64,000 nt of DNA. Source: Rosellinia necatrix (Eukaryota; Ascomycota; Sordariomycetes; Xylariales; Xylariaceae). Both the position numbers and the translations under genes were made by a program. The stretch is from positions 2,232,001-2,296,000 of the forward strand of contig JAGYVD010000006.1 of the NCBI GenBank assembly GCA_021209875.1, read 5' to 3'. Under the pieces are notes generated by a model, which saw nothing but the letters and a program-made list of their open reading frames with translations, was not told the DNA's origin and searched no databases. The stretch's first letter is position 1. Every line of letters starts with the position of its first letter. Positions 24,803-37,116 of this stretch are shown here, in pieces.

Positions 24803-25440
24803 CTAGTAGGTACCCGCCGATGTTTACGGCTGAATCGGAGCTCACCTGGATAGGAACCGGCCTTCGATCCGGCGGGGAGGTCGCCATAAATCTCACGAAC
24901 GTCAAAAAGGACCCCCAGCCTCTCGAAAGCGAGAAAGAGACGTATGAAGCGCTATCTGGTGGAGTGGACAGGAGTGTGGCTTCTACGTGCTAGTCCACGA
25001 CCTCCTCGGCCCATCGCTTGAGGATCTGCTCAATTACTGTGACCGAAAATTTTCGCTCAAGATCATCCTCCTCATTGCCGACCAGGCCATTTCTTGAATC
25101 GAATATATTCATTCTAAAGGCTTCCTCCATCGCGATACTAAGCCGGACAATTTCCTGCTGGGGGTCGGCAGACAGGGAAACACACTATATACGATCGACT
25201 TTGTCCTGGCTAAGGAGCACTGGCTTGCTGAGAGGGACCGAAAGTACAAAGGTGGTGCACTTGGCGGCACGGCTCGGTATGCCAGCATTAAAAATCACAA
25301 TGGATGCGGTGCGTATTCTCAGGGTCGTCTTTTGTCTCACTTGCTAAGGCTTAGGATAGAACAGTCTTAGGGGGATGACTTGGAATCCCTCGGATATGTC
25401 CTTCTCTATTTTGCTCGTGGCTCGCTGCCGTCCGCTGGAT
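24803..25440 (+). pseudogene. Casein kinase I pseudogene
   Basis: Several CK1 landmarks can be read across shifting frames: SGGEVAINL (the VAIK lysine changed), [13 protein letters not shown], the RKFSLK segment, [12 protein letters not shown] followed by [11 protein letters not shown] (catalytic loop near 25126-25150), IDFVLAK in place of IDFGLAK, then GGTARYAS and DDLESLGYVLLYF. Breaks include a TGA where family members have Arg before IEYIHS (CGA-to-TGA), at least one frameshift between 24950 and 24987, and loss of the DFG glycine. It is not a functional kinase. Sequence after 25440 to about 25660 still has kinase-like composition but no clear motif. Confidence 0.75.
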
Positions 25441-27332
25441 GACAATCTGCTGTATACCGTCCAGTATACCGTGTACGCGATGCCACAGGCAACCCGGGAG
25501 GTGACAGGTCAACGACAGGATCTGCAGACAGAGGCCACCGTCCGGGGAGCAGACTGGTCTGTCAGCGACTGGACTGCCATACCTGGACCGAGGCTGGCCG
25601 TCATTAAAAGGACTAACCTGTTACCTACTGAACGCCCCCTAACTATAGCTATAACGTATTAAACCTAAGAGCCATCTGATATCCGCTTTTTTAGCGAGTT
25701 GAGCTCATTAGATCAAGCAGCGAGCTAAGTACACTGCACGGAAACTACCAGTTGCCCCACCCATGATTTGTCAGTATCGTGTAAGAGAGGTTATCCGCAT
25801 CCTTGGCCTGGAAATGGGTGCGACCAAGTATGGAAGAATAAGCTTCTCTCCTGTCGTCTTCGTTACCAGGAAGGTGAATCTAAGTTTAGCTGCGTCTATG
25901 TACGAGAATGATAAGAATGATAAGCGTTTTAGAAGAAATAAAAGAACACTACCTGTATTCATTACTAAATCTGGCAAGCTGGTTAACTGACTTGGGGTAC
26001 TCCAACCTAGGGTCTGATTAGTCTAGCGATCGCCGTTAGCGTACCCAGAGCGTCGGGACTTGTGGGCTACCCGAGGTTGTTGCTCTACACTAGTGTACAC
26101 CTAACTAGGCTAGCACCCGCACGGACCCGACTGGCCAGGATTCCTATAAAGGCCCCGTTCGCGACGCGCACACTATGACCTTTCCCGTCCGTCACCTCAC
26201 TTTTCCGCCTCCCACGAAGGACGTGGATTTTCGTGGTGGTCGGGAGGTTCTTTTACCCACCCGCCGTCCCTCGATTTGGTGGCGGGCAAGGGGCTAGAAA
26301 GATGGAAGGGGGGTTCGCTTGGGCTTTTAGCTTTTAGTGGCGCTACTCTGGTGTCCGGCAGCCATTCAGAGCCCCGGTCGCAGGTGGCCGGCCTCCTTGC
26401 TAGGGGCGGCCGCACACCGCTGGGCCTTCGATTAGCCACAAGTTAAAGTGACGAGTTGAAGTGACGACACGACATAAAATGACGACATAAAATGACGACT
26501 TGAAATGACGACTTAAAGTGAAGATGTATGTATGTATAACCAATCGACTCGGCGTTCCGCATAATCCCGTTGAACATCTGCATGAACAGATAAGGGACCA
26601 CGCCATTTGTTCTGGTATGGTTTAGTTGGTCGGCCGAGAAAACCCGGCCTCACGCCCAGAACACGGGGCACTTGTCTCCAAGGCGGTACGACTAGGCAAC
26701 CGGGCAATACTGAGACAAAACAAATAGTTTGTTTTGGCACATTTCCTATCGGGAAAGGACCGGGCAAGGCTTGGGCATATCTTACGTGTATCTGAGCTCC
26801 CACAACATCAATAAACAATATCAAAGTGCATCCGACATGGCCAATCATGCGACAACCCTCATGCGAGAACCCCGCCTTGAGCCTCCTAAACCATGTCGAG
26901 GCGTGGACCCGGGAGGGGATGCAGGAGGGCAGGGGTGCCAAAATCTATCACCAATGGCGAGATAGCATCTATCCCTTGACGTTTGATTGGGTGCATGGCC
27001 CTGCTATGACTCAATTCATTCTCATCGAGGTTATTCTTTGCGCGACACAGGCCAATAGTATAAATGACAGGCCCGGCTCTGGGGACTGACTTACAGGCAT
27101 GATTGATCCCTGTAATGCAGCTTTTTAGTTGGAGTCGGCATGGTGAAACGACCACTTGCCGGTGCGCCCCGGCACGGCCCGGAGCATCACGTCCGCCCCC
27201 CCCGCCTCCCATATACACTACCATGGCAACCGTTTCTGCAGTCATCTATAGTCCTAAGCGATGTATAGATAAGACCGCCGGTTCGCGGGCATCCTGAAAT
27301 ATATCATCGTCACCAGCCCCTCCGCAGAATCC
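25441..27332. other. Intergenic region with a short tandem repeat
   Basis: No gene was recognised. Overlapping open frames on both strands near 26200-27090 have no domain, start context or splice support, so I leave them out. Confidence 0.4.
26441..26523. repeat. Imperfect short tandem repeat
   Basis: About six units built on AAATGACGAC with spacers TT or ATAA follow each other. The unit is degenerate and of unknown role. Confidence 0.6.
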
Positions 27333-28817
27333 ATGTCCTACCGAACACCAAGCCAGACCCCCGAAAGGCAGTGCGAGCCATCGCCCGAGGCCTCTCCCCC
27401 CACTCCAAGCAAGAGCCGCGCTCTGTCCATCTTGTCTTCTCCGATCAGGCTTTTTCGAGGGCTGGGTAGTCCCGCGTCTAGTCGATCTGCTGCATTGCCC
27501 CCGCAGCCTCTCAGTCCCCAGTCTCTAGAGAGCCCTGGTGGAAACGAGCCTCAGAGGTCCCCCTCTCCGAGACGGAGTTCACAAAGCAGTCTCAGTGAAC
27601 TCGCCGAGTACTCCATCTACGAAAGAGCTCTGGCACCCCTAAAGAGTAGCCGCCAGCGGCAGAAGGCGCGGCTCCGCCGCATCCACCATCTCATCAACCT
27701 CATCGATAAAATCAGAAATGAAGGTTATCTAGGCGAGGGGGAAGTGATCCCGATACAGCTGTTCCCAAAAGACTATACCGAACTTCTCCTTGCAGTCGAT
27801 GAACAGGGTACTGACTTCCAATACTACTTCCACCGTAGTCTTCGGTATGTGCTGTGCAGCAGGTGAATATCAAATAGCTACCAGGTTTGACGCTTCACTA
27901 GATACGAGTATAGGGAATCGCGCTATGGGAAAAATCAGTTCACCATTTTCATGCCCTCAGCCTTCCACATCCATATGCAGGGATCGATTGATGGCGAGGT
28001 ATCACGGTGGAGCGGTAAGGTCAAGGACAACGACGAGAATCCCGACGATGTCAAGACGGCTGCCGACAAAATACAGCTTGCACGCGACAGAAGTATCGAG
28101 ACCGCCAAGTATTCACTACGCCCGGACTGTTCTTTCAAGTACAAAGGAAGCAAAGGCTATCCGCCGCTGGCATTCGAGATAGCTTGGTCCCAGCAAAGCG
28201 ATAAACTGAAAGAGAAGGCTATGGAACTCATCCAGGAGAGCTCAGGTGAGATTCGAACAGTAGTCGGCCTGGATTTCTCCCAGACATATAACACGTGGAA
28301 AACCATTTGGGATAATGTGGGCACCGAAGATTTACCGAACCGCGGGCCTGCTACGGCTTTTGTCTGGCGTGCCAAGGTTGATGGGAGAGGTAACATTAGC
28401 GTGCAGAAAAAGAACTACAAGCTCTGCAATAACGACGGGAGCGCCCACACTCAGCCTAGGCCAAGGTTTCAGTTGAGCCTAAAGGATTTCATCCCCTCAC
28501 AAGTCCTGTCGGAGAAGGGGTGGGAAGAGGCCGAGGGCTTCGCTGACACGAGCTTGGAATTTGACTCGACAAAAATCATGAGATATTTTGATGATGCGTT
28601 GGAAGCCCAGAAGGAGGAGGACGAAGGCAAGGAGCCGAAAAGGGAGAGGAAGGCGGAGGAAACGACAAGAATCAAACGGGAACGAGCGGCTAGGCGGAGC
28701 GCAACGGCAGAGAGAGAACATAGACAATGGTCTATAAGAAACGTGGTTGATATTGGCGGGCATAGCCTACGCGGAGGCATGAGACTGAACCGCAATGTGG
28801 AAAGACCGGGGTCCTGA
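27333..28817 (+). CDS. Fungal hypothetical protein, possible PD-(D/E)XK nuclease-like core
   Basis: Two exons, 27333-27844 and 27902-28817 (57-nt intron GTATGT..TAG), encode 475 aa. Residues 1-90 are Ser/Pro-rich and probably disordered. A helical stretch (YERALAPLKSSRQRQKARLRR onward) follows, then an alpha/beta core and a charged Lys/Glu/Arg C-terminal tail. I recall this layout from many mould genomes as an unnamed family. In the core, Pro245-Asp246 and Glu263 in FEIAWSQ sit on strands spaced like the acidic residues of PD-(D/E)XK or Uma2-type folds, but no canonical lysine follows Glu263. The nuclease idea is therefore weak inference. No signal peptide or membrane segment is visible, and the gene appears intact. 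Confidence 0.75.
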
Positions 28818-31000
28818 GGTAGGTAAAGTATGGAATTTTCATGGTATTCCCCTTTAACACCGCCGCATCCAATGTTGAACTCCAATGTATCTCTTCTTGT
28901 TATTTCTTTCCTAGGCAACAGATTGAGAATGCGTATGCAGGGGGCAATTCCTTATGCATTCGGTGGTTATTTATTCATGACGTTGAAGTCTCCTCTTATC
29001 AGAATGATTATACTGGCACATGGGACCCAGCAACTGAGCGATAGCTACGATAATTAGTCTGTATGGCGGGATTTGATCGAGCGCTGTGATACAACAATAG
29101 TTGGCAATGACTCGGATGTTTTACGATGACACGATTTTCTATCCTTTACCTAATAAATTGTTCTACTTATAAAGCTTTTATCCTTGGATGGCCACCACAC
29201 CTCTTATAAGCTGAAGGTAGGAGGTGCAGCTAATATTGAAGGAGATTATCGTGATACATGGGGATGCCCATTCTATTGAGACCGGTAATGATTAACATTG
29301 TTCACATCACCGGGGTAGAAGCTCGTACGACTTTACATGGTGTAACCAATCGCACAAAACCCGCCATGTCGGCTGGGTTGCTGATAAAAGTCCGCTCTCT
29401 AACAGCAGCTGAAGTGTTAACCCCCGGCTACTATGCCTGCGGGGTGGTTACGGAGGAAGACGATTCGACTCTATTCGGTACGGATTGAAGATTGATTGCG
29501 TCGTTAGCTAGACAGAGCGGTCCATTGAGAAGGTTTTAGAACCTAAACATAATTGATTGGTTGGTTGACTGTACTTGACAATGTCCGATGTTGCAGTACC
29601 CCGGGATGATGCATAAAACGTGGCAAGAGATCCTATTTGTCACGGAGCCCCCTCTCGCCCCCCCGGCCGCCGGCCCGACAAAGTTAGAATTAACGGCACA
29701 CGGCACCGCAACAATATTATTCAACCGCGCTATCTTAATAGCCATGATGATAATCGTATTCCAGTCTCTAGAGCAGAAACATAAATGCCCGTTCTCCAAA
29801 CATAGCGGTGGCGTTGTTGGTTCCTGAGCCCTGTAGCAATATACACTAAAAACCGCTGAAGGCGTAAACTTCTTCACATAATATACCATGCCACTACTAC
29901 CCCATGCCGGTTGCTGGGAACACACTACCTAAAAAGGCTCTCGGCACCAAGATGGGTTAGGTCGGACGTTGCCAAGCACCTGAAGTTAAGAACCGGGTCG
30001 TAGCTATTCCTAAATCGGCGATTTTGGCGGGGACGATGTTACTATGAGACTCTTCAATGAACTGATTTATGTTGACGTGGTATGGGTCTGATGACGGCAT
30101 GGCCATATAGTAGCTGAAGGCGGATCCGGCTCGTGATGGCTACTTGATAGTTACGGTAATGTTGCCCCGGTATGCCAGCATGATCCACACCAAGTAACCA
30201 ACATCAAAAACACACTATAAGCTCATGTTAGGCTATGCAGTACCCATTCCCGAAGATTCGCCAAGTGTGCAGCTCTCAAAGAATTGTTCCCGTGTCCGAG
30301 AATCGATATGAATGCTTCAAAATTTGCAGTTTAGAAAGAGGAGGTGATGAACGCTTCAAACCAGGAGTTATTTTGTAAACGCCTTGAAGGTGGCCCGGTA
30401 TGCATTCAGCTCACAGTAGCCTGCATAGCCGCCGGCACCACCGAGGAAAATATGCAGGCCTCTAGATGGAGTAATTCTAGACAGCGATCATGCTAAAGGA
30501 GATTATTTACGTCTGCAGAAGTGGTTTTGACAAGCTGAAAAGGTGTTGACGAACCATCCACGTATAACTAGACAGAATAATTTACCATACGGCGTCCTGG
30601 CTATGAAGCATAATTTAAAACGCCGTAGAAACGTATCATAGTACAGTGATTCTCTGCCACAAATATACTGACCTGTTAGCTCAAAATAGAGTAGTTACCT
30701 CAGCAAAAATGATGATAGAAGGCCTAGTAGTAAGAAAAAGACGAGATAGTAGAACAAGACAAAGCATCTCGAAAAGGCGACATCCATAGAATAGCCACCT
30801 TAGAGAAAACAAGGAGAATAAACGGAGTATCAGGGATTTCTTTTTACGTTAATCAATGGACAAATACTACCAGGTTAACCATTTCATGATGCGATAATAC
30901 CTTCAGTTCTAAATTACCCGATTCCCTTGCCTACAGTTGCGCTTTCTGGCCCGTGCTTCCATCCCCGTGTAGTAATGGATTTTATATTGTCCCAAACTTC
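28818..31000. other. Intergenic region, no gene recognised
   Basis: This is 2.2 kb with only short unsupported frames. Base composition falls to AT-rich from about 30550 onward. No RNA gene was recognised. Confidence 0.4.
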
Positions 31001-31008
31001 TATAAATA
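31001..31008 (+). promoter_or_regulatory. TATA box of the small-protein gene
   Basis: TATAAATA lies 116-123 bases before the start codon. A long C/A/T-rich, G-poor leader then runs to a CACAATGG start context, the pattern seen in strongly expressed mould genes. Confidence 0.6.
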
Positions 31009-31123
31009 TGCCTTGTCGCTCCGTCCAAATCTTCATTAAATTCACCAACATCATCCATCAACTCACCTCCAAAACCTACAAGATTATCCAAGTTCATACC
31101 CTAGCCCAACCATACCCTTCACA

Positions 31124-31511
31124 ATGGCTTCCATCACCTTCAACAAGAACTACATTATCACCAAGGCGACCGCCTCCGTGGTCTCCATTGACCTTGGGTT
31201 CGATGGCGGTGCTAGCCTCTTGAACAACCAGACCACCACCTCCGCAGTCTCAGGAGATTCCACGACAGCCGTCGCCACTTACAAAAACAACAACCCGCCA
31301 CCCAAGACCTTCAGCGTCTCGCAGGAAGTCAAGTTTCCCTCTGGCGCCCATGTCACTCTTACTGGTATGTTTCGACATCTAGTATTCTCCCATATTAACA
31401 GGGAACTAACCGCTGCTATAATTACCAGGCGGGGGCCCAAATGACAACGTCATTGAAGCTGTCGACGCGGTCGGCAACAGGGCCGTTTGGGTAGTTGTAG
31501 GCTCTGCTTAG
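31124..31511 (+). CDS. Small beta-rich hypothetical protein, 107 aa
   Basis: Exons 31124-31364 and 31429-31511 (64-nt intron GTATGT..CAG with a CTAAC branch) encode 107 aa. There is no signal peptide and no cysteine, and Thr, Ser, Val and Asn are abundant. Alternating hydrophobic residues suggest an all-beta fold. The C-terminal exon reads GGPNDNVIEAVDAVGNRAVW and ends in VVVGSA. I do not recognise the family. The good TATA box, leader and start context argue for a real, well-expressed gene. Confidence 0.7.
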
Positions 31512-32137
31512 GCGCTGGTGGTTCTTGGTACCCCGGCCTGTGCCCGAGCATCAACCTAAATCTAGGTGGCTAGAGATAAGCAACTACCTTCGCCTCTATC
31601 CGCGGTAGAGGTTGGAGGATTCGTGGGCTTATTTCGGATGAATTTGGCTTGGACACTGCTTACATTTTTACGTGCTGGAAACTTGGGGGGTGGAGAGATA
31701 CAATCAACTTGGATGTCATTCGTTTTATCTTGCTAGCTAGCTGTACCTGCTTGAAGAATCTCACTCGTCAATACAATATCCTTTCTCGAGAATATTTCAA
31801 TCGCACAACCCGAGTATCTACTAATGTTTTACGAACGACGCATAGCCTATCGCCCGTATTCCGCAGTGAGAATGAGAAATTCATCTCACTTATTCATCAA
31901 TATTGTCAATGCGTTGATACTAAAAGAGACATCTGTCTATTGGCCCTAAATTGTAATTCTTCCGGGGTGATTTGAATTCCTGCAGTGTTACCTACATCAC
32001 TCAGGCACATGTGATCGGTCACCTTAAATCGCAAATGCGCTTGTCAAGCATATATAGCCAATAATCTATAATTCAAAACCGGTATGCCCGGATGTATCAT
32101 AAAGGGCCTCTTTTCTGCCTAGAACAGCCAACAGCTT
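31512..32137. other. Intergenic region, no gene recognised
   Basis: This space between two converging genes holds their 3' ends. An open stretch at about 31650-31975 has no supporting features. Confidence 0.4.
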
Positions 32138-33564
32138 CTAAACGTTGCATATAGCAACGCTAGGCACATTCTGGCATGAACCGTAGTCCTTGCCGCCAGT
32201 GACACTGACGCCGGACCAGGTCCATCCAGAGCAGGCGCCGGAGCCACAGACAATCACAACGTTATAGCCACCGCTCTGCACGCCACCAGAGCCGGTAATG
32301 TTCTGAACAGTGAGGCTGGTGATGGGGACGCCGCTAGTGGGGTCTCCGTGTAGGTCACCGCCGCTGTAGTTCTGCTCTATCAAGACACCGTATCTACCAA
32401 GAATGAGGTCAGTTTATATACAGGGTAGAGAAGGAGGCCATAATCGTGACGTACCCGGAGATCTCACTCAGGGTGATTCCACTGTATGTGACGCCCTTGA
32501 TGGTGCCGGTAGCTCCAGCCACAGCTTTGACACGGATGCCTATACGATATGCATTTAGTGACTGCCATCCACGAACGTGATAATGCATCAGGGGAAAGGG
32601 CATCTCATACCATTAACCGACTTGGTGACAGTGGAATCTTTGAAAGTGACGTTCTCGACGGTGTTATCGGAGCGACCTCCAACTGAGCCGATAGACAATC
32701 CGTGACCACCAGAGCAGAGGCCTCCAGAGAACGTGATATCCTAAATTGTCATATTAGCAGCTCGCGTATGCGTTGGGGTGGCTACCGTGAATATACATAC
32801 AGTCCCAGAGTTGACAGCGACACAATCATCCTGGTTATAAACTTTAGCTCCGGTGATTGTAATGCCAGAGCTAGAGCCTATATCGAAGCCGTCAGTATTG
32901 TGACCACCAGCCGAGTCACCAGCCGAGTTATCGATGACCATGTTTGTTACGGTCAAGCCCTCACAGCCGTTGATGCTGACGGCCTGGACAGGCGTGTTCT
33001 TGATGTTCAAGTTGGTAATAGAGGAGGAGCCAGTCAGGGAGTGGGCGGCGAAAAACTTGGGCTTCGTCACGCCGCCATTGCCGCCTTCGCCGTCCCACCA
33101 ACGAGCACCGTCGGGGTTGAGCACGGAACCGCTTGCTCCCTCGATGGTGATGTCCTTTCCCTCGATCTGTAGCAAGGGGCCGGCCCATTCCTGATATCCC
33201 CAGGTCGTTGTTCCCTGGAAGATGACCTATAGACAAACAGGGCTGTCAGCATTGTGCCTCTAACATTAATGATTTATAAGACGTAAGAATCTTGTCTTAC
33301 ATGTGTTCCATCCGAGAGTTTGGAGAGATCCAATGTGGTGCCAGATGGCACGGCGATGTTAGACAGAACAATAGTGGCACATGAAGCCTGCGATTTGCTA
33401 GCCGAAGACGCGCCGGCCGAGCCTGAGAAGGTGCAGCTCGCTCGCTTCTGCAAGACGTTGTCTAGGGAGGGCGCAGGAGTAACCACAGGAGCAGCGGGAC
33501 TCGAAAGGACGCCGCTAGCCCCGAAGGCAGCTGCAAGGAGCAGGGTGGAGGATACGGTGATCAT
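32138..33564 (-). CDS. Secreted endopolygalacturonase, glycoside hydrolase family 28
   Basis: Five minus-strand exons, 33564-33301, 33226-32801, 32740-32611, 32539-32455 and 32393-32138, encode 386 aa. All four introns (60-74 nt) are GT-AG. The enzyme hydrolyses internal alpha-1,4-galacturonosyl bonds in homogalacturonan outside the cell. A signal peptide covers about 20 residues, and Lys40-Arg41 is a Kex2 site before the mature ASC start. All GH28 catalytic blocks are present: NTD (198-200), the QDD pair (Asp221-Asp222), GGHG with His243, and RVK (Arg276, Lys278). Cysteines are conserved, including those near the C-terminus. The upstream neighbour on the same strand is a sugar transporter, which fits a pectin-use role. 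The gene looks intact. Confidence 0.94.
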
Positions 33565-33666
33565 CTTGGAAGGGAGAGAAAAGGGTCTTGGCGCTGGACT
33601 TGAGATGATAAAACAAGCTTTGAGGCTCATGGAAAATATGGCTGGGCATCTTGGCCAAGCAGGCTC

Positions 33667-33674
33667 TCTTATAC
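33667..33674 (-). promoter_or_regulatory. TATA box of the polygalacturonase gene
   Basis: On the minus strand TATAAGAG lies about 103-110 bases upstream of the start codon at 33564, a normal spacing for this class of gene. Confidence 0.5.
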
Positions 33675-35001
33675 TAAACGACTGCACTGCGTCTTGGCTT
33701 GCAATACCGGGTTCCGTCAACGGCAAGATCGGACCAGGTGCACCTGTCGGCCGTCGTTTCCATGCCCTGTTGAGTAGATATTCCTCCAATGGAATGAGTG
33801 TTTCAAGCCGGGTGGAGAGTCCCGTGGGGCCTTCGCTTTCGAGACCCCTACACCACCTCCCATGGTGCCGGCTACCCATGCGGTGAGTCGGTCTGACGGG
33901 TCTCGAAAGGCCGTATTCTCATGGGCCACCACGCCCATGGCCCTTTCATTTCGAAATAGCGCCAGAGTTTGATATGCATCCAGCATCGCTGATTCGTCTC
34001 GCTGAAAATAGTAGTTAAGCCGAATGGCCAAACCCAGGCCCCGTTTGTGGATACGGCTCGAATAAAGTAATGCTCCGTAAGCCATTTGGGTTAGGATCGA
34101 AACACCCTGGCCGTCGAGGTCAATATCACAACAAATCAACGGAAAAATACGCATAGATACGAGGCCTTCAATCGAATACGTTTCGGGCTAGTTTTCGCCG
34201 AGGCGCAATTATAAACCCCTTTAATTCAGCTTAATCTAGTGGCTTACCAAATTATGGTTGGTTGCACCTAAGCACTGTCTAAACTACCGCCCCGCATCAA
34301 AAAAGCCCCACTGATTATGTAAATATCTACTGGCAATCGATCGTGTCTAATTCCCTCCACGTCATGGCACCCATTCTCGTTGGATCACAGTTACCTATAT
34401 ACTTGTATTTCTATTCAGGCCATTGTCATTTCTACTACTTGTATTTCGGATGATCACGTCGATGTTTTGTCAGAATTCACAATTGCTATTTTAAACTGGA
34501 ATGTATTCCTCCGACCACTTTATTTCTACAACACGTAATATTGGGCACCAAATTTCCCATCATACAATCCTCGCAATTTACAATTGAACTTTCGATCCCA
34601 TGACATGACATGACATGACTTGATGCGGCCTGATGGGTCAGTAGAGTTACGAATATGTTCTTGAATCCGTACATGCCGGATGCTCAATGACGACAACTCG
34701 AGCGGACCAGGTGATAGCACAGGCCTCCGGAAGAACCGGAGTATCGTGCGTCTAGCAAATCATAACCAGCCCCTGAATGCGTCAGACCACATTACAGTCA
34801 ATATTATTGAGCGGCCAGTAAGGCAATTTATTCACGTCGTCTCGATTATGAGCTAGGAAAGCACACCGCCATATATTATATTACAACCCTCAATTCCACC
34901 AATCCCGGATCGCCGAAGAGGTCCAGCCTGCGCCCTGTTCTCTCGGGCATCACAATGTAACTCACAAGCCACACCTCAGGCTCCCACCAGAGCCTCAGTC
35001 T
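33675..35001. other. Intergenic region, no gene recognised
   Basis: This holds the upstream region of the polygalacturonase gene and the 3' side of the transporter gene. A CATGA pentamer run (about four units) lies at about 34600-34618. Confidence 0.4.
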
Positions 35002-37116
35002 CTACGCCCTAAATCCTTTACCGGCCGAAGAGTGGGAATCGGAAGGGCCTTTCTCGACACGATCCTCGTCCTCATTTGCGAGCTCGATGGGAGACTCGAG
35101 ACCGAGGTTCTCGTCGAGGGCAGGCGCGACGACCTTGAGGTTGCCGAGCTCAATGTCGCGCGCGAGCTGGTCGAGGCGGCTTTGCTTGGCATGGGTGCGC
35201 CAGGCCGGGCGGCCGGAGTCGAAGATGTCGTCCATCTCCTCGAGCGTGTAGCCTTTCGTCTCGGGGGCGGCGAGGGCCATGTGGATGCAAGCGGCGCCGT
35301 TGAAGGCGGCGAAGATCATGTACATCTTCCAGTTGATGGCCCACAATAGCGGCGGCACTGCGAACGCCAGAATCATGTTCCAGAACCAGTTTGCTGCCGT
35401 CGACAGCGATACCGCCTTGGCCCGAACCTTGCCCGGGAAGATCTCCGCCGGGTACGTCCACGACGTTGGTCCCCATGTTGTCGCGAATGTTGCCACGAAC
35501 AGGTACGAGGCCGCCACAATCCCCTTGGAGACCGACGAGTGGTTCTTCACGATCCATGTTATGTCCTTACTGCCCGTGCCGTCGTTGGGCTGGCCGTAAA
35601 CGGCCTGTAGAGCGCCTTAATTCAATTTGTCAGCACTGCAGATGATTCACTTGTTTGAAGTGTCACTGGCAGGATGGCGGGGGGGCAAGGGATCTTACCA
35701 GAAGTGAACAAGAAAACCATCATGAAGAATGAGCCGACAATCAAGGCAGGCCGACGGCCAACCTTATCAAGGTAGAGAATAGCCGGAAGGGTGAGCAAGA
35801 CGTTAATAACATACTGAATCGACGCAGTCGTAAGTGGCGAAGCGATTTGGGCGCCCTCCATGATATACACGATGTAGTACATCATGATGTTCATTCCGCA
35901 AAGCTAAATCAAAAGAAAAAACCCAACCGTGTCAGCGGTCCATGACCCCCTAATCCACACGAGCGAAGGAAACTCACCTGCGACCACATTTGAATGCTCA
36001 TGCCAAGTACGACGCGGCGAAAGATGCGGGGTTGCGCGAGAGCGCGGAAGCTGGAGCAGGCCTCCTCGCGCTCGAAGCGCAGGGCATCCTGGATCTCGCG
36101 GAACTGGGCGAGCACGTTGGGGTGGGCGGGGTCGCCTGCGCCGTGGACGGCGGCGAGGACCTTGAGGGCGTCGTCCCAGCGGTCGACGCTGGCGAGCCAG
36201 CGGGGGCTGTGCGGGAGGAAGAACATGCCGAGACCAAGGATGGCCGCGGGGACGATCTGAACGGCCCAGGGGATGCGGAAGGCCGCGGGTGGCTGCCGCG
36301 GGTCGTCCGGGCCCCCGCCGACCTGCGCTGCCCCGTACTGGATGAAGTACTGGATCAGGATCCCCCACGTGATCGCCCACTGCTGCAGCGACACTACGCG
36401 GCCGCGGATCTCCTTCGCTGCTAGCTCGGACTGGTACACCGGCACCACTGATGATGCGATGCCCACGCAGAGGCCAGCGATCACGCGTCCGGCGCACAGT
36501 GTGCCCACGTTCGTGGCAGCCGTTTGGATTCTGGTTGCGGTGCCCTGCCGTTAGCATGACTCTTGGGGTGAGATGATTGAGGAAAAGAGGGAGCAGGGCA
36601 GATGTAGATTATTAGGCGGGCGGGACTTACACCGAGCCGATAATCCAAAGAACGCATGCGACTTGAATGGCGACCTTGCGCGAGTACCGGTCGGCGATGA
36701 AAGAACTGACGAGAGACCCTGTAAATTTATTTCGACATCGCGATACCGTCAGCTTTCTGATGTTACCAATTTCAAGAGCTGAAAAGAAAGAGAGAGAGAA
36801 AAAATAAAAGGAGAAACGTTTATCAAACATACCGACGAGAGATCCGGCGGGCATCGAGGCCGTGATGGCGCCCTGTCGGTACGATACGGGGTTGTCGAAG
36901 TAGTTCTTGTACGCCTGAGTGCCGAGGACGCCGCTCATAGAGCTGATGTCAAAGCCGAAGAGGCCGCCGCCTGCCAATATGAACGGAAGAGTGGGTGTTA
37001 GTTCCTTCGTCCAACAGTTCCACGAGGGGTGGGGATTTTCTCGTCAGCAGAAAGGGGCAGGACGTACCAATGGCGGCGAAGCCACAGATGGCATAGATGT
37101 TGCTAGCCTGATACAT
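35002..37116 (-). CDS. MFS sugar transporter (hexose/pentose porter)
   Basis: Six minus-strand exons, 37116-37068, 36970-36833, 36718-36631, 36530-35978, 35903-35699 and 35615-35002, encode 548 aa, a normal length for the sugar porter family. Introns are 74-114 nt. The protein is predicted to lie in the plasma membrane with twelve transmembrane helices. Signature motifs are FGFDISSMSGVLG in helix 1, ADRYSRK in the 2-3 loop, GRVIAGLCVGIAS and PVYQSELAAKEIRGR at the helix 4-5 region, DKVGRRP in the second half, and PETKGYTLEEMDDIFDSG after helix 12. A long charged cytosolic tail follows. It shares strand with the polygalacturonase gene downstream and could import pectin- or arabinan-derived sugars. 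The substrate cannot be told from sequence. Confidence 0.92.

Noticed and set aside
26513..27245. Long minus-strand frames (up to 142 codons)
   Set aside because: Competing frames on the plus strand, no domain, and repeat-like surroundings.
29941..30030. Possible 5S rRNA-like segment (text resembling GTTAAGAACCGGGTCG)
   Set aside because: It does not follow the fungal 5S sequence or its internal promoter blocks.
33320..33886. 188-codon plus-strand frame
   Set aside because: Antisense to exon 1 and the promoter of the polygalacturonase gene.
35929..36554. Several long plus- and minus-strand frames in the GC-rich transporter gene
   Set aside because: All are shadows of transporter exon 4, which alone carries the family motifs.
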